Of a DNA stretch of 64,000 nt, positions 41,338 through 50,985 are shown piece by piece. The first letter of the stretch is position 1; each line of letters starts with the position of its first letter. Source of the DNA: Chryseobacterium oryzae (GTDB taxonomy: Bacteria > Bacteroidota > Bacteroidia > Flavobacteriales > Weeksellaceae); the NCBI RefSeq assembly GCF_022811665.1, contig NZ_CP094529.1:2666001-2730000 (forward strand), in the 5' to 3' direction. Position numbers and translations under genes: made by a program. The notes under the pieces were generated by a model. The model searched no databases, was not told the origin of the DNA, and saw only the letters and a list, made by a program, of their open reading frames with translations.

Positions 41338-42930
41338 TTATTGAACATTTATTGTTACTGGTGAAATTTCTTTCAACCTTTGATTACCTAAACCAGTAGC
41401 AGTCGCTTGGATATCATAGATTTGAACAACATCTCCCGATCTAAGATTTTTTAATAGACCTTCCGCAGATGACAATCCACTTCCTTGTATCATAGTACCT
41501 GCTCTACCTGGCAATTTCAATATAAAGCTATTAACTGTAAATGAAACAGGGAAATCGAAATCCGGTAAAGTTGCAGTCACAATTTGATTAGGAATAGAGC
41601 TTGCCGGCATAAAATTAACAGCTTTACCTCTAATCTGACCTTGTGGTCTAGGAATACCTTTAATTCTATATTCAAAAACCTGTGATACAGTTTTTCCGCT
41701 TGGCTCTCTTCCAGAAAGTGTTAACTGAATAACATTTCCAGATTGAGGTGTTACATTCCATTTTCCATTACCAGTACCTTTAACAATAGCTCCTCCAGAA
41801 GCAGATAAAGAAAGTTTAGCATTATCGGCGCCTAGAATAGAACCAGATACAGGGTTTTCTAAACCTCTATACATAACATTCATTTTATCTGCAGAAAGCA
41901 ATAATCCTTTTTCAAGCTTAACTTCCTGTGGACCCGCAATTACATTATAAGTATGAGTGAAAGGGAATTGTTGAGCTTTACCAGAAGCATCTGTAAGCGT
42001 AATAACTCCACCAATTTTCTTTTCTCCAATTCCTGAAGTATTCAACGGTAAGAAGCCTTTTCCATTTTCCTGTCTGCTCACGCCACTCATAGTAATTTTG
42101 CTACTATTAGAATAGTTACCCAACATTACCACTGCTTCAGCTTTTTTACCCACCTGAACGTCAGTAGGTGCAGAAACAATTGCTTCATAGCTTGTAAATT
42201 TAATGCTCGCATCTACTTTCTCAGAAAGCATTAATGCTAATGCATCAGATTGTACGTTTCTTGCATCATTCTGAATAATTTCTAAATTAGAAATTGCTGC
42301 AATTAATGGCTGATGATAAAACTTATTCTGAAACCATGTCTTTCCATTTGGAGATTTTCCTTGCGGATACTCAGTAGTTATAGACTTAGTAGCTCTGCTA
42401 ACCAAATCTGCTAACTGTGGGTTGTTACCAAATGTACTTGTAATATAGTTTCTTACATCGTCCATTTTAGCTTTAAGTTCCATAGCACCTTTAGAAGGGC
42501 TATTTTCATCTCCATCTTTAAAGAAAAACTCTGTTGTTGCCTCATTATTGTTCAACGCAGAGAAATTCTCACTTACATCCATGTCCTTACCCTTTTCATC
42601 TTTGTCGTGAAACTCAGATTTTTTCTTCAGATCAACTTTTACATCTTCTGCAAATTTCACCAAAGCATCAATCTTTGTTTTCAAAACATTGTATTGGCTC
42701 CATGGTTGGGCGTAAGTATCCGGTACTTGTTGAGCTTTCGCTTCAAGTGTCTTTTCGAATATTTTTTCGTTTTTATGCTCCGTTAAACTTCTTGTTTCAT
42801 TAAGAGCTCTTGTAGAATCGTAATACGATCTGATGATTTCAACATCAATATTTAGGGCCATCATCGCGATGAACACCAAATACATTAGGTTGATCATCTT
42901 CTGACGTGGAGTCTGTTTTCCTTTTGCCAT
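41338..42930 (-). CDS. gldM: Type IX secretion motor protein GldM
   Basis: 530-aa protein with one N-terminal span (about 15-35, MINLMYLVFIAMMALNI) in the inner membrane and a long periplasmic shaft of four domains that couples the motor to the GldKN ring. The GldM N-terminus MAKGKQTPRQKMIN is conserved. C-terminal beta domains include IPRPQGQIRGKAVNFMPASS. It lies 40 bp downstream of gldL and is co-transcribed. Confidence 0.95.
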   Translation of the reverse strand: MAKGKQTPRQKMINLMYLVFIAMMALNIDVEIIRSYYDSTRALNETRSLTEHKNEKIFEKTLEAKAQQVPDTYAQPWSQYNVLKTKIDALVKFAEDVKVDLKKKSEFHDKDEKGKDMDVSENFSALNNNEATTEFFFKDGDENSPSKGAMELKAKMDDVRNYITSTFGNNPQLADLVSRATKSITTEYPQGKSPNGKTWFQNKFYHQPLIAAISNLEIIQNDARNVQSDALALMLSEKVDASIKFTSYEAIVSAPTDVQVGKKAEAVVMLGNYSNSSKITMSGVSRQENGKGFLPLNTSGIGEKKIGGVITLTDASGKAQQFPFTHTYNVIAGPQEVKLEKGLLLSADKMNVMYRGLENPVSGSILGADNAKLSLSASGGAIVKGTGNGKWNVTPQSGNVIQLTLSGREPSGKTVSQVFEYRIKGIPRPQGQIRGKAVNFMPASSIPNQIVTATLPDFDFPVSFTVNSFILKLPGRAGTMIQGSGLSSAEGLLKNLRSGDVVQIYDIQATATGLGNQRLKEISPVTINVQ

Positions 42931-42970
42931 TCTTTTTTCTTTAAGTTTTTATTAAATTAATGGTTCGGAA

Positions 42971-43666
42971 TTAAGACTTCATAGCAGTTAACATACCTCC
43001 ATAAACTCTGTTTAAGTTATTTAAGTTAGATGTTAAACCTTGTAATTCTTGGTTAAACTTTTCAGATTGTTCCGCAGATTTTTGCATATCAGCAACATAT
43101 TGCTTAGCAAAGTCTGCCTGCTTTTGACCATTTTCTAACTGTATAGCATAAAGAGCATTCATACTTTCCATGTGCTGAGCAGCTTTATTTAACTGATCAT
43201 TATATTTGTGTGTAGAAGCAGAAACATCAACAGTTTGGTTAATTTGATCTACAGAACTAGAAAATTTATCGATACCGCTTCTCAATCTGTCAAATAACTG
43301 TACATCAAGTTTAGCATCCTGAAGCATTTTATCCAATTTACTAGAAAGAGAGTTTTCTAACTCTGCAAACTGAGTTGCATTGGCATTTCTTGCACTAACG
43401 TTAGAATGTAAAGGGTTAGGGTTTGCATGCTTATCTAACAATTCAGGATAAACATTTTCCCAAGCATAAGACTCTTCTGTTTTAGGAGGGTCGAAAGCAA
43501 AGATGATAAAAATAATTGCTTCTGTAACCAATCCTACAGTTAGAGCTATATTCCCGTTAATAGGTCCCAAGGTAATGTGAGTAATTTTAAGCCAAGCTCC
43601 AAGAATTACAATTGCAGCACCGAATGAATAAAAGAAGTTCATCCAAGCATCTTTAGTCTTAAACAT
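42971..43666 (-). CDS. gldL: Type IX secretion motor protein GldL
   Basis: 231-aa inner-membrane stator-type protein that forms a proton-driven motor with GldM. Two spans are at the N-terminus: about 10-30 (FGAAIVILGAWLKITH, with Lys27) and 38-58 (IALTVGLVTEAIIFIIF). Glu49 in TM2 is at the position of the essential glutamate of Flavobacterium johnsoniae GldL. The cytoplasmic C-terminal part is a coiled coil (LENSLSSKLDKMLQDAKLD). Confidence 0.95.
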   Translation of the reverse strand: MFKTKDAWMNFFYSFGAAIVILGAWLKITHITLGPINGNIALTVGLVTEAIIFIIFAFDPPKTEESYAWENVYPELLDKHANPNPLHSNVSARNANATQFAELENSLSSKLDKMLQDAKLDVQLFDRLRSGIDKFSSSVDQINQTVDVSASTHKYNDQLNKAAQHMESMNALYAIQLENGQKQADFAKQYVADMQKSAEQSEKFNQELQGLTSNLNNLNRVYGGMLTAMKS

Positions 43667-43721
43667 ATAAGTTAGTTTTTTTTAGTTTTAAAATTAATTG
43701 AAATAAAATAATTTATCTAGG

Positions 43722-45140
43722 TTATCTGTTGACTCTTTTAGCTTTAACAGCTGCATCAGAAATATCTTGTACAGTTCTGAAACCGATATAACTTCTAGCA
43801 GAATCTTTGTGTTCCCAATCTCTTGCACCAGTCATCAACATATATCCTACATCTTTCCAAGAACCACCTCTTACAGATTTTTTGTTTCCTGATTTATCTT
43901 TTACCGCAGGATTAAGAGTTGATGAGAACTGATAATCTGAATTATTGTAAGCAGAAATTGTCCATTCAGCTACGTTTCCTGCCATATCAAATAATCCGAA
44001 AGAATTTTTTCTAAATTTCTTAACAGGAGCAGTATAGGTATAAGTTCCTTTCTTTTCATCCTCCATATAACTACCTCTTTTTGGTTTGAAGTTAGCCAAA
44101 TAACAACCTCTGTCATCCATTAAATAAGGACCTCCCCAAGGATAAGTAGCATTTTCTTTACCTCCTCTAGCTGCATATTCCCACTCAATTTCTGTAGGAA
44201 GACGGAATTGCATTGGTCTTTGTTTCTTTCTTTTTAAACTTTCGTTATAATCAGACTTTAATTTAGTTCTAAAATTACAATAAGCTCTAGCCTGATCCCA
44301 AGTAACTCCTACAACAGGATAATCTTTATAAGCTTTGTGCCAGAAATACTGTTCGAATAAAGGCTCATTATAAGTAAAGTGGAAATCGTTTACCCAAACG
44401 GTTGTATCAGGATAAATTGCAATGCTTTCACTTCTAAGAAAGTTAATACCTCTCTCATTGTCTGCTATTGCAGCATCCATATCTCCCCACTTATAGGTAT
44501 ATTTCAATTTACTAACATCTATAATTCTTTCATTACCTACTCTTGATGAAGCCGGTAAATACATAGATTCTAGAACTTCTGCGTATTCAACATCAGGATA
44601 TTTTGATGTATTCCAATGCAAAGGAATTTTCCAGTCTAATCTTTTTGAATCGTCATAGCCATCTTTTCCTCCAGAACCTTCTAAATATTCCTGATAAGGT
44701 GTTAAATTATCTTCTTTCTTTGCAAGGTAAGCGTAATCACCAATACTGGCACCTCTCCTACCTCCGCTACCATCACCTCCTTCACCTGCAGCTTCTGCAA
44801 GCATAGTACGTGCGATAGAATCTCTTACGTAATTAATAAAAACCCTGTATTCTGCGTTGGTAGTTTCTGCCTCATCCATAAAGAAAGGCGCTACCGTTAC
44901 AGTTTTCAAAGGTGCTTTTTCACCATTGTTGGTAAAGTCCTGATCGGCCATACCCGCAATAAAAGAACCTCCAGGAATTGCTACCATACCATAAGGTCTT
45001 TCCGCAACAAATGATTTCGTTTTTTCTCTAGGTATCAATTCTCCCTTTGTTCCTGGTTTTCCTACCGAAGAAGTTCCACCACCTGAACAAGATACCGATG
45101 CTACCGACGCAGACACTAATAAAAGAAATATCCTTTTCAT
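43722..45140 (-). CDS. gldK: Type IX secretion lipoprotein GldK
   Basis: 472-aa outer-membrane lipoprotein that forms the periplasmic ring with GldN. The signal peptide ends SVASVSC. The mature protein is a formylglycine-generating-enzyme-like domain (GGSFIAGMADQDFTNNGE, FRLPTEIEWEYAARGG and GSWKDVGYMLMTGARDWE) without catalytic role in the T9SS. Spacing to gldL is 55 bp; a -7-like TATATTTA at 45163-45170 may start the gld operon. Confidence 0.94.
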   Translation of the reverse strand: MKRIFLLLVSASVASVSCSGGGTSSVGKPGTKGELIPREKTKSFVAERPYGMVAIPGGSFIAGMADQDFTNNGEKAPLKTVTVAPFFMDEAETTNAEYRVFINYVRDSIARTMLAEAAGEGGDGSGGRRGASIGDYAYLAKKEDNLTPYQEYLEGSGGKDGYDDSKRLDWKIPLHWNTSKYPDVEYAEVLESMYLPASSRVGNERIIDVSKLKYTYKWGDMDAAIADNERGINFLRSESIAIYPDTTVWVNDFHFTYNEPLFEQYFWHKAYKDYPVVGVTWDQARAYCNFRTKLKSDYNESLKRKKQRPMQFRLPTEIEWEYAARGGKENATYPWGGPYLMDDRGCYLANFKPKRGSYMEDEKKGTYTYTAPVKKFRKNSFGLFDMAGNVAEWTISAYNNSDYQFSSTLNPAVKDKSGNKKSVRGGSWKDVGYMLMTGARDWEHKDSARSYIGFRTVQDISDAAVKAKRVNR

Positions 45141-45249
45141 GTTAATTTTTATAATTAAGCCGTAAATATATAATTTTTTTAAGAAACTTTTAAGATTTTT
45201 TTCAGAATAACGAAAAAAATCTAAACTTATTTTATTTGCAAGTATTTTT

Positions 45250-47103
45250 TTATTCTACTGTAACCGATTTTGCAAGATTTCTTGGCTGGTCTACATTAGC
45301 ACCTCTGTACACTGCTATATAATAAGCCAGTAACTGTAAAGGAACTGAAGCAACGATTGGCGAGAAGCATTCTGATGTCTCTGGAATTTCAATAACATAG
45401 TCTGCCATTGCACTTACCTGCTGGTCTCCTTTATTTACTACAGCGATTACTTTACCCTTTCTCGCTTTAATCTCCTGAACATTACTTACTATCTTATCAT
45501 AATGTCCTTTCTTAGGAGCGATGATTACGATAGGCATATTTTCATCAATTAAAGCAATAGGACCGTGCTTCATTTCTGCCGCAGGATAACCTTCTGCATG
45601 AATGTAAGAAATCTCTTTCAGCTTAAGTGCACCCTCTAATGCTGCCGGATAATTGTATCCTCTTCCTAAGTATAAGAAATTGGTTGCATTAATAAAATCT
45701 TTTGCAATATCCTGAGTAAGCTCATGAGTTAATTCTAAAACTTCTTCTACTCTTTTAGGAATAGCCTCAAGTTCAGATATTAGACTCATAAATTCTGCAT
45801 TACCTAGATTTCCGTTATGTTTACCTAGTTTTAAAGCTATTAAAGAAAGTATCGTTAGCTGTGCTGTAAACGCTTTTGTAGAAGCCACACCGATTTCGGG
45901 ACCTGCGTGAGTATAAGAACCTGCATCTGTAATTCTAGCAATTGAAGAATCTACTACATTACAAATACCATAAATAAATGCACCTTTTTCTTTAGCCAGT
46001 TTTAAAGCCGCCATAGTATCTGCGGTTTCTCCTGATTGTGAAATCGCAATAACTACATCTTTATCTGTAATAATTGGATTTCTATATCTGAATTCGGAAG
46101 CATACTCTACTTCTACAGGAATTCTTGCATATTCTTCGATAAGATATTCTCCAATAAGACCGGCATGCCAAGAAGTTCCGCAAGCAATAATGATAATTCT
46201 GTTGGCATTTTTAAATTTCTCTACATGATCCCAGATTCCTGCCATTTTAATTATACCTTCATTTACAATAAGTCTTCCTCTCATTGTATCTTGAATTGAT
46301 TTTGGCTGCTCAAAAATTTCTTTCAGCATAAAATGCTCATATCCTCCTTTTTCAATCTGTTCTAAATTCAGCTTCAGCTGCTGAATTTCTGGACTAATTT
46401 TAGAATTTCCTGCAATTGTTCTGATATCCACACCATCCTGAAGTGAAATCGTAGCCATGTGCCCTTCTTCTAGATAAATAGCTTCTTTTGTAAATTCAAC
46501 AAAAGGCGAAGCATCTGAAGCGATGAAAAATTCATTTTCTCCAATTCCTATTGCTAATGGAGAACCTAATCTTGCCACAACCAACAAACCAGGATAATCT
46601 TCGTGCATTACTGTGATTGCATATGCTCCATACACTTCATTTAAAGCAGATCTCACCGCAGTAGGAAAATCCATACTTTGGTTTACATCCATAAAATACT
46701 GAATTAAGTTAACAAGAACCTCAGTATCTGTTTCAGACTTAAATGAAAATCCTTTATCGATAAGCATCGTTTTAATAGTATCATAATTCTCTATGATTCC
46801 GTTATGAACAATTGCGAGTTTACCATTATTTGATATATGAGGATGAGAATTTCTGTCACTAGGAACTCCGTGAGTAGCCCAACGAGTGTGTCCCATTCCT
46901 ACTTTGGAAGTCCCTTTCAGTTGACTTGAAATGCTAACCAAATCATCAACCTTTCCTTTTGTTTTTTCGACTGCAAAAATGCTTTCTGTATTTTCTAAGA
47001 CAATCCCTGCACTGTCGTAACCTCTATATTCTAATCTTCTAAGACCGTTGATAACAATATCATAAGCATCCTGAAAACCTGTATATCCAACTATTCCACA
47101 CAT
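45250..47103 (-). CDS. glmS: Glutamine-fructose-6-phosphate aminotransferase
   Basis: 617-aa enzyme that makes glucosamine-6-phosphate, the first step to UDP-GlcNAc for wall and LPS. The nucleophile Cys2 follows the initiator Met (MCGIVGYTG). The N-terminal glutaminase domain (about 1-240) is followed by two SIS domains (about 290-430 and 460-600; ISQSGETADTMAALK, AEMKHGPIALIDE). Full length. No glmS ribozyme-like structure is seen in the 19-bp gap to the DUF4270 gene upstream, nor expected in this phylum. Confidence 0.96.
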   Translation of the reverse strand: MCGIVGYTGFQDAYDIVINGLRRLEYRGYDSAGIVLENTESIFAVEKTKGKVDDLVSISSQLKGTSKVGMGHTRWATHGVPSDRNSHPHISNNGKLAIVHNGIIENYDTIKTMLIDKGFSFKSETDTEVLVNLIQYFMDVNQSMDFPTAVRSALNEVYGAYAITVMHEDYPGLLVVARLGSPLAIGIGENEFFIASDASPFVEFTKEAIYLEEGHMATISLQDGVDIRTIAGNSKISPEIQQLKLNLEQIEKGGYEHFMLKEIFEQPKSIQDTMRGRLIVNEGIIKMAGIWDHVEKFKNANRIIIIACGTSWHAGLIGEYLIEEYARIPVEVEYASEFRYRNPIITDKDVVIAISQSGETADTMAALKLAKEKGAFIYGICNVVDSSIARITDAGSYTHAGPEIGVASTKAFTAQLTILSLIALKLGKHNGNLGNAEFMSLISELEAIPKRVEEVLELTHELTQDIAKDFINATNFLYLGRGYNYPAALEGALKLKEISYIHAEGYPAAEMKHGPIALIDENMPIVIIAPKKGHYDKIVSNVQEIKARKGKVIAVVNKGDQQVSAMADYVIEIPETSECFSPIVASVPLQLLAYYIAVYRGANVDQPRNLAKSVTVE

Positions 47104-47122
47104 AATTTTAGTATCCGTATTA

Positions 47123-48697
47123 TTATTTTGTTCCGTATGTAACTCTTAACTTAATTTTATTTTTATTTGAAGGATCAGAACCTACAAAAACTGCTCTTGG
47201 CATTGAAAAAGCTCTGGAAGTATATTTGTACCCCGCTAAACTTCCCGCACTTGTATTTAAGAATTGAGCCAAATCTATTTTGAAATACTTATTTGAATAA
47301 TCTTTTCCTGATTCTACAATATCTTTAAGAGATTGAGTCACCGTAAAATCGTAATAAGCAGGATTCTTATCTAAATCATACACTCTAAGAGGAACAAAAG
47401 TTGGAGCTCCGCTAAGAATTGTATAATCTGTAGTAAAACCAGTAGTTACTTGTCCGCTTGTATCTTTATCTCTCTGTAAAATCGTTAGGATGGTTGGCTT
47501 CTGATATTTATTATTCCAAACAGAATCATCTGTATATATTCTGATTTTTGCAGTAATAATAGCTGCTTTGTTCTTTTGATACATATTCTTAAGCGAATCA
47601 ATTGTAGCTGTTGGGAATTTAACCCCTATAGAGTTTCCTCCCATACCTTGAGCATACAACTTAAGATCACCAGTTGTAGAATTTCCTAAAGCATAAGTAT
47701 TAATTGCCGCTCCACTTCTATTATATTGATAATAACCTGTATGAACATTAGCACTTCCTAAAGCAAAATTATATTTCGATTGCGGTGTTGTTGTAACACC
47801 GTTATCTACTTTCTCATTTTTATAGTACATGATTAGTTCAATATCGTTTGGAGTAAATTGGAATAAATACCCATCATTTTCAACAACAGAAACTCTCAAA
47901 CCTCTAAAATGTCTGGTAAAGTTTGCAGCATCTCTCAATTCCATCTGACCTTTTTTATCAATAATTTTCTGCTTAAAAAAATCTGCATCAAGACGAATTC
48001 TTATTCCTACAGGAGTTCTGAAAATATCTCCATTGTCTGAATCTTTTGTAATTGCAACAGCACTTACATTTCCTGAAATCTCTTTAGAACCTAAAACATT
48101 AGACTCGTCTACTGCAAAATTCTTATTAGAATAAACAATATCATTAAATCCATTCATAAACTCCAAAACTTCGTTTACTTTAAGAGTTAATTTCCCCCCG
48201 TTCAGTTTGGATTTTCCAAATTTTATCATAGGATAAGTGCTAACTACTTTTTTTGCAGGAATATTTCCGTCCGGATAAACATAGTCGTCATTGGTTGTTG
48301 TAGACACAGAATCTATCGCATATGTTGGCTTCACTACCATTACTACAGAATCTACAGTGGGATTAACTCCAAAATCAGGATCATAAGATGGCAATCTAAG
48401 CTGAGTAAAGTAAGTAGCTTTCTGCATCCCAAACTGGCTTTCATTAAACGCTCCTAAAACCGCTGTAGAGGATGTCGCAGCATTGGTACCGAAAAGATTT
48501 ACAAAAGTATTTGCATCTGCTCTTATGGTATCGTTATTACTAATATTATATCCCACGACATCAAACAAAGCTTCCTTTCCATTTGCAGCTCCATCCAAAA
48601 AAAGTTGTTCACCTAAAGAATCTGCTTCTGGCTCACAGTTGTAAAGTAATATACTCCCTAAAACCATCATCGAAAGGATGGCGAAAGTTTTTCTCAT
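47123..48697 (-). CDS. DUF4270 lipoprotein
   Basis: 524-aa outer-membrane or surface lipoprotein from ATG 48695-48697 (MRKTFAILSMMVLGSILLYNC; a start at 48712 adds five residues). The lipobox is LLYNC. The body is all-beta with the DUF4270 pattern (ADTFV-like DANTFVNLFG, PTVDSVVMVVKPT, FKIDLAQFLN). Function unknown. It is 23 bp downstream of the starch-synthase-like gene and 19 bp upstream of glmS. This three-gene order recurs in Flavobacteriia to my knowledge. Confidence 0.85.
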   Translation of the reverse strand: MRKTFAILSMMVLGSILLYNCEPEADSLGEQLFLDGAANGKEALFDVVGYNISNNDTIRADANTFVNLFGTNAATSSTAVLGAFNESQFGMQKATYFTQLRLPSYDPDFGVNPTVDSVVMVVKPTYAIDSVSTTTNDDYVYPDGNIPAKKVVSTYPMIKFGKSKLNGGKLTLKVNEVLEFMNGFNDIVYSNKNFAVDESNVLGSKEISGNVSAVAITKDSDNGDIFRTPVGIRIRLDADFFKQKIIDKKGQMELRDAANFTRHFRGLRVSVVENDGYLFQFTPNDIELIMYYKNEKVDNGVTTTPQSKYNFALGSANVHTGYYQYNRSGAAINTYALGNSTTGDLKLYAQGMGGNSIGVKFPTATIDSLKNMYQKNKAAIITAKIRIYTDDSVWNNKYQKPTILTILQRDKDTSGQVTTGFTTDYTILSGAPTFVPLRVYDLDKNPAYYDFTVTQSLKDIVESGKDYSNKYFKIDLAQFLNTSAGSLAGYKYTSRAFSMPRAVFVGSDPSNKNKIKLRVTYGTK

Positions 48698-48720
48698 ATT
48701 ATAAATCATCAAAATGTATA

Positions 48721-49491
48721 TTAATATAGTTTACTGATAGAATCTACGTCAAGATATTCAGATTTAGATGTTGACGTTTCATTGAACGCTTTATCTAATT
48801 CACCATTCAAAAACTCATCACCTTTTACGACTTCATCTACATACTCCATACTTTCGATAACAAAACTTTCAAAGCTTGCATTGTCTAACGCTTTTAAACC
48901 AGAAATATTATCAAACTGTAATTTTTCAGCCACATTTGAAGCCAATGGAGCATTGTTTTCATTATATAATGAAAGAATTATTTTTGCATCTTTAAAATAA
49001 GAATCAGACTGATAATAAGTTTTAAGATAAATAGGGACAAAAGAAGCCATCCAACCATTCAAATGAATAACATCGGGAACCCAGTTTAGCTTTTTAATTG
49101 TTTCTATAACGCCGCGTGCAAAGAAAATAGCTCTCTCGTCGTTATCCTCGAAAGCTGCTCCTTCATCATCAAAATAATATTGCTTTCTTTTAAAATATTC
49201 TTCATTATCTATAAAGTAAACCTGAAGTCTCTCACCGGGAAGAGAGGCAACCTTTATAATAAGGGGCTGATCGAGATCATTAATAATAATATTCATCCCA
49301 GAAAGACGAATAACTTCGTGTAGCTGAAATTTCCTTTCACTAATCTGTCCAAATCTTGGCATAAAAACTCTTACATCATTGCCTTCTTGGTGCATTTTAA
49401 GTGCCATTTTGTTTACCACCGCTGCTAAATTTGTATCTTCCTGATAAGGGTACATCTCTGTGGTAATGTACAGTATTTTCTGATTGGGCAT
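48721..49491 (-). CDS. Short starch/glycogen-synthase-like protein (GT5 N-domain only)
   Basis: 256-aa protein with the N-terminal Rossmann domain of glycogen synthases (ILYITTEMYPYQEDTNLAAV, VPDVIHLNGWMASFVPIYLK). The usual KTGGL substrate loop is replaced by TNLAA, and the whole second GT-B domain, which holds the ADP-glucose site, is missing; GlgA is about 480 aa. The C-terminus (GDEFLNGELDKAFNE) is intact and ends normally, so this is not a truncation artefact. It probably is not a synthase; annotation as glycogen synthase should be treated with care. Confidence 0.75.
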   Translation of the reverse strand: MPNQKILYITTEMYPYQEDTNLAAVVNKMALKMHQEGNDVRVFMPRFGQISERKFQLHEVIRLSGMNIIINDLDQPLIIKVASLPGERLQVYFIDNEEYFKRKQYYFDDEGAAFEDNDERAIFFARGVIETIKKLNWVPDVIHLNGWMASFVPIYLKTYYQSDSYFKDAKIILSLYNENNAPLASNVAEKLQFDNISGLKALDNASFESFVIESMEYVDEVVKGDEFLNGELDKAFNETSTSKSEYLDVDSISKLY

Positions 49492-49529
49492 ATAATTTTT
49501 ATATAATTTTAAAATATCGCATTAATTTG

Positions 49530-49537
49530 CAAAATTA
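49530..49537 (-). promoter_or_regulatory. -7 element for the starch-synthase-like/DUF4270/glmS unit
   Basis: TAATTTTG on the minus strand, 38 bp upstream of the first ATG. No TTG at the correct distance. Confidence 0.4.
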
Positions 49538-49631
49538 CGAAAAAACATTCAACATTAGAGTAATTAACATTTTTTTACGACAGTTGTAAACAATAATGTA
49601 ACAAAGTAAAAATGAATCTCACAATATTTAG

Positions 49632-49639
49632 TATTTTTG
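49632..49639 (+). promoter_or_regulatory. -7 element of panC
   Basis: TATTTTTG, 19 bp before the panC ATG. Confidence 0.5.
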
Positions 49640-49658
49640 AAATGTTATTATTACAAAT

Positions 49659-50507
49659 ATGGAAATTCTAAAAACTAAAAAAACACTTCAGGATTTTATA
49701 GAACGACAAAAAGAGATGGGCAAAAGAATTGGTTTCGCTCCAACAATGGGTGCCCTACACAATGGGCATCTTTCCTTGTATAAAGCCGCGAGAGAAGAAA
49801 ACGACCTGGTTATTTCATCTATCTTCGTAAATCCTACACAATTCAACAACCTCGAAGATCTTGAAAAATATCCCCGTGATACCCAAAAAGACATTTCTAT
49901 TCTTGAAAAATCCGGATTGGTAGATGCAGTTTACCTTCCGCAAGTAGAAGATATTTATCCTGAAAAAACAGAAAGCAAAAAGTACGATTACGACGGTCTT
50001 GAGAACGAAATGGAAGGAAAATCCAGACCGGGTCATTTCGACGGCGTAGGAACTGTGGTTGAAGAGCTTTTCAGACAAGTACAACCTAACAACGCTTATT
50101 TTGGCGAAAAGGATTTTCAGCAACTGGCTATCATAAAAAAAATGACAGAAAAAAAGCATCTTCCTGTTACGATAAAAGGCATACCTATTTATAGGGCTGA
50201 AAACGGACTTGCTTTGAGCTCCCGCAACCAACGCCTCACGGAGGAAAGAAGAAATGAATCTAAAATTATTTTCGAAACTCTTGAAAAAACAAAAGAATGG
50301 TTTAAAAACCTTTCCGTTTCTGAAATTAAGAAAAAGGTAAAAGATGTTTTCGAACACCAAAACAATATGGAATTAGAATATTTCCTTATTGCAGATGAAC
50401 ATACTTTAAAGGAAATCAGCCAGAAAGAAGAAGGGAAATCTTATCGTGCTTTTATCGTAGTAAATGTTGACGATGTAAGACTTATTGATAATATGCATTT
50501 AGAATAA
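49659..50507 (+). CDS. panC: Pantothenate synthetase
   Basis: 282-aa enzyme that condenses pantoate and beta-alanine with ATP. The nucleotidyltransferase motif is APTMGALHNGHLSLY (HxGH), and the pantoate loop GKSRPGHFDGVGTVV and IPIYRAENGLALSSRNQRL are present. Length is normal. It is divergent from the starch-synthase-like operon. panD, often next to panC in this group, is not here. Confidence 0.95.
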   Translation: MEILKTKKTLQDFIERQKEMGKRIGFAPTMGALHNGHLSLYKAAREENDLVISSIFVNPTQFNNLEDLEKYPRDTQKDISILEKSGLVDAVYLPQVEDIYPEKTESKKYDYDGLENEMEGKSRPGHFDGVGTVVEELFRQVQPNNAYFGEKDFQQLAIIKKMTEKKHLPVTIKGIPIYRAENGLALSSRNQRLTEERRNESKIIFETLEKTKEWFKNLSVSEIKKKVKDVFEHQNNMELEYFLIADEHTLKEISQKEEGKSYRAFIVVNVDDVRLIDNMHLE

Positions 50508-50539
50508 AAAAATCAAAGGCTTCCGATGGAAGCCTTTGA
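50503..50539 (-). terminator. Terminator of the tRNA-Lys/Leu unit
   Basis: Perfect stem TCAAAGGCTTCC / GGAAGCCTTTGA, followed on the minus strand by TTTTTTTATT. On the plus strand no T-run follows, so it serves the tRNAs rather than panC. Confidence 0.75.
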
Positions 50540-50588
50540 ACACCAAATCACAAAATATTAATATGAAAAAAATTTACTTTTCAGTAAA

Positions 50589-50670
50589 CTTGTGACCCGG
50601 CTGGGATTCGAACCCAGGACCCATACATTAAAAGTGTATTGCTCTACCAGCTGAGCTACCGAGTCGGCCA
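50589..50670. repeat. 82-bp repeat around tRNA-Lys, copy 1
   Basis: Identical by eye to 50853-50934 (offset 264 bp). It covers the gene plus 4-5 bp on each side. Confidence 0.9.
50593..50665 (-). tRNA. tRNA-Lys (anticodon TTT), copy 1
   Basis: A 73-nt cloverleaf, acceptor GACTCGG/CCGGGTC, anticodon stem ATACA/TGTAT and loop CTTTTAA giving TTT. Last gene of a tRNA-Lys-Leu-Lys unit. Confidence 0.96.
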
Positions 50671-50741
50671 TCAAATTAATTGAGATAAATATAAAAATTT
50701 ATTTTAATACCACACTCAACCTCTTCAATATTTTTTTGCAG

Positions 50742-50824
50742 TGCCTGCGACTGGACTCGAACCAGCACATCCTTAGGAAACCACCCCCTCAAGATGGCGT
50801 GTCTACCAATTTCACCACGCAGGC
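50742..50824 (-). tRNA. tRNA-Leu (anticodon GAG)
   Basis: An 83-nt class II tRNA with acceptor GCCTGCG/CGCAGGC, anticodon stem CCATC/GGTGG and loop TTGAGGG giving GAG (CUC/CUU). It lies between the two identical tRNA-Lys genes. Confidence 0.95.
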
Positions 50825-50852
50825 AAAAAATCGCAACATATGCGAAATTTCA

Positions 50853-50934
50853 CTTGTGACCCGGCTGGGATTCGAACCCAGGACCCATACATTAAAAGTG
50901 TATTGCTCTACCAGCTGAGCTACCGAGTCGGCCA
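50853..50934. repeat. 82-bp repeat around tRNA-Lys, copy 2
   Basis: Identical to 50589-50670; the flanks diverge at once. Confidence 0.9.
50857..50929 (-). tRNA. tRNA-Lys (anticodon TTT), copy 2
   Basis: Identical to 50593-50665. First gene of the unit after the promoter at 50986-51014. Confidence 0.96.
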
Positions 50935-50985
50935 CTTTATTATCAAGTTTTTCGTTATAAATAACGTCCCTTGTTTTTAGTGGTG

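Noticed and set aside
45104..45249. glmS-type ribozyme or riboswitch near glmS
   Set aside because: The gene upstream of glmS is 19 bp away and the downstream gap is only AT-rich; no ribozyme core is seen.
48782..49000. 72-codon plus-strand ORF
   Set aside because: Shadow of the starch-synthase-like gene on the opposite strand.
50736..50918. 60-codon plus-strand ORF
   Set aside because: It spans the reverse complement of tRNA-Leu and tRNA-Lys; such ORFs with LDSNQ or LGFEPRT motifs are translated tRNA genes.
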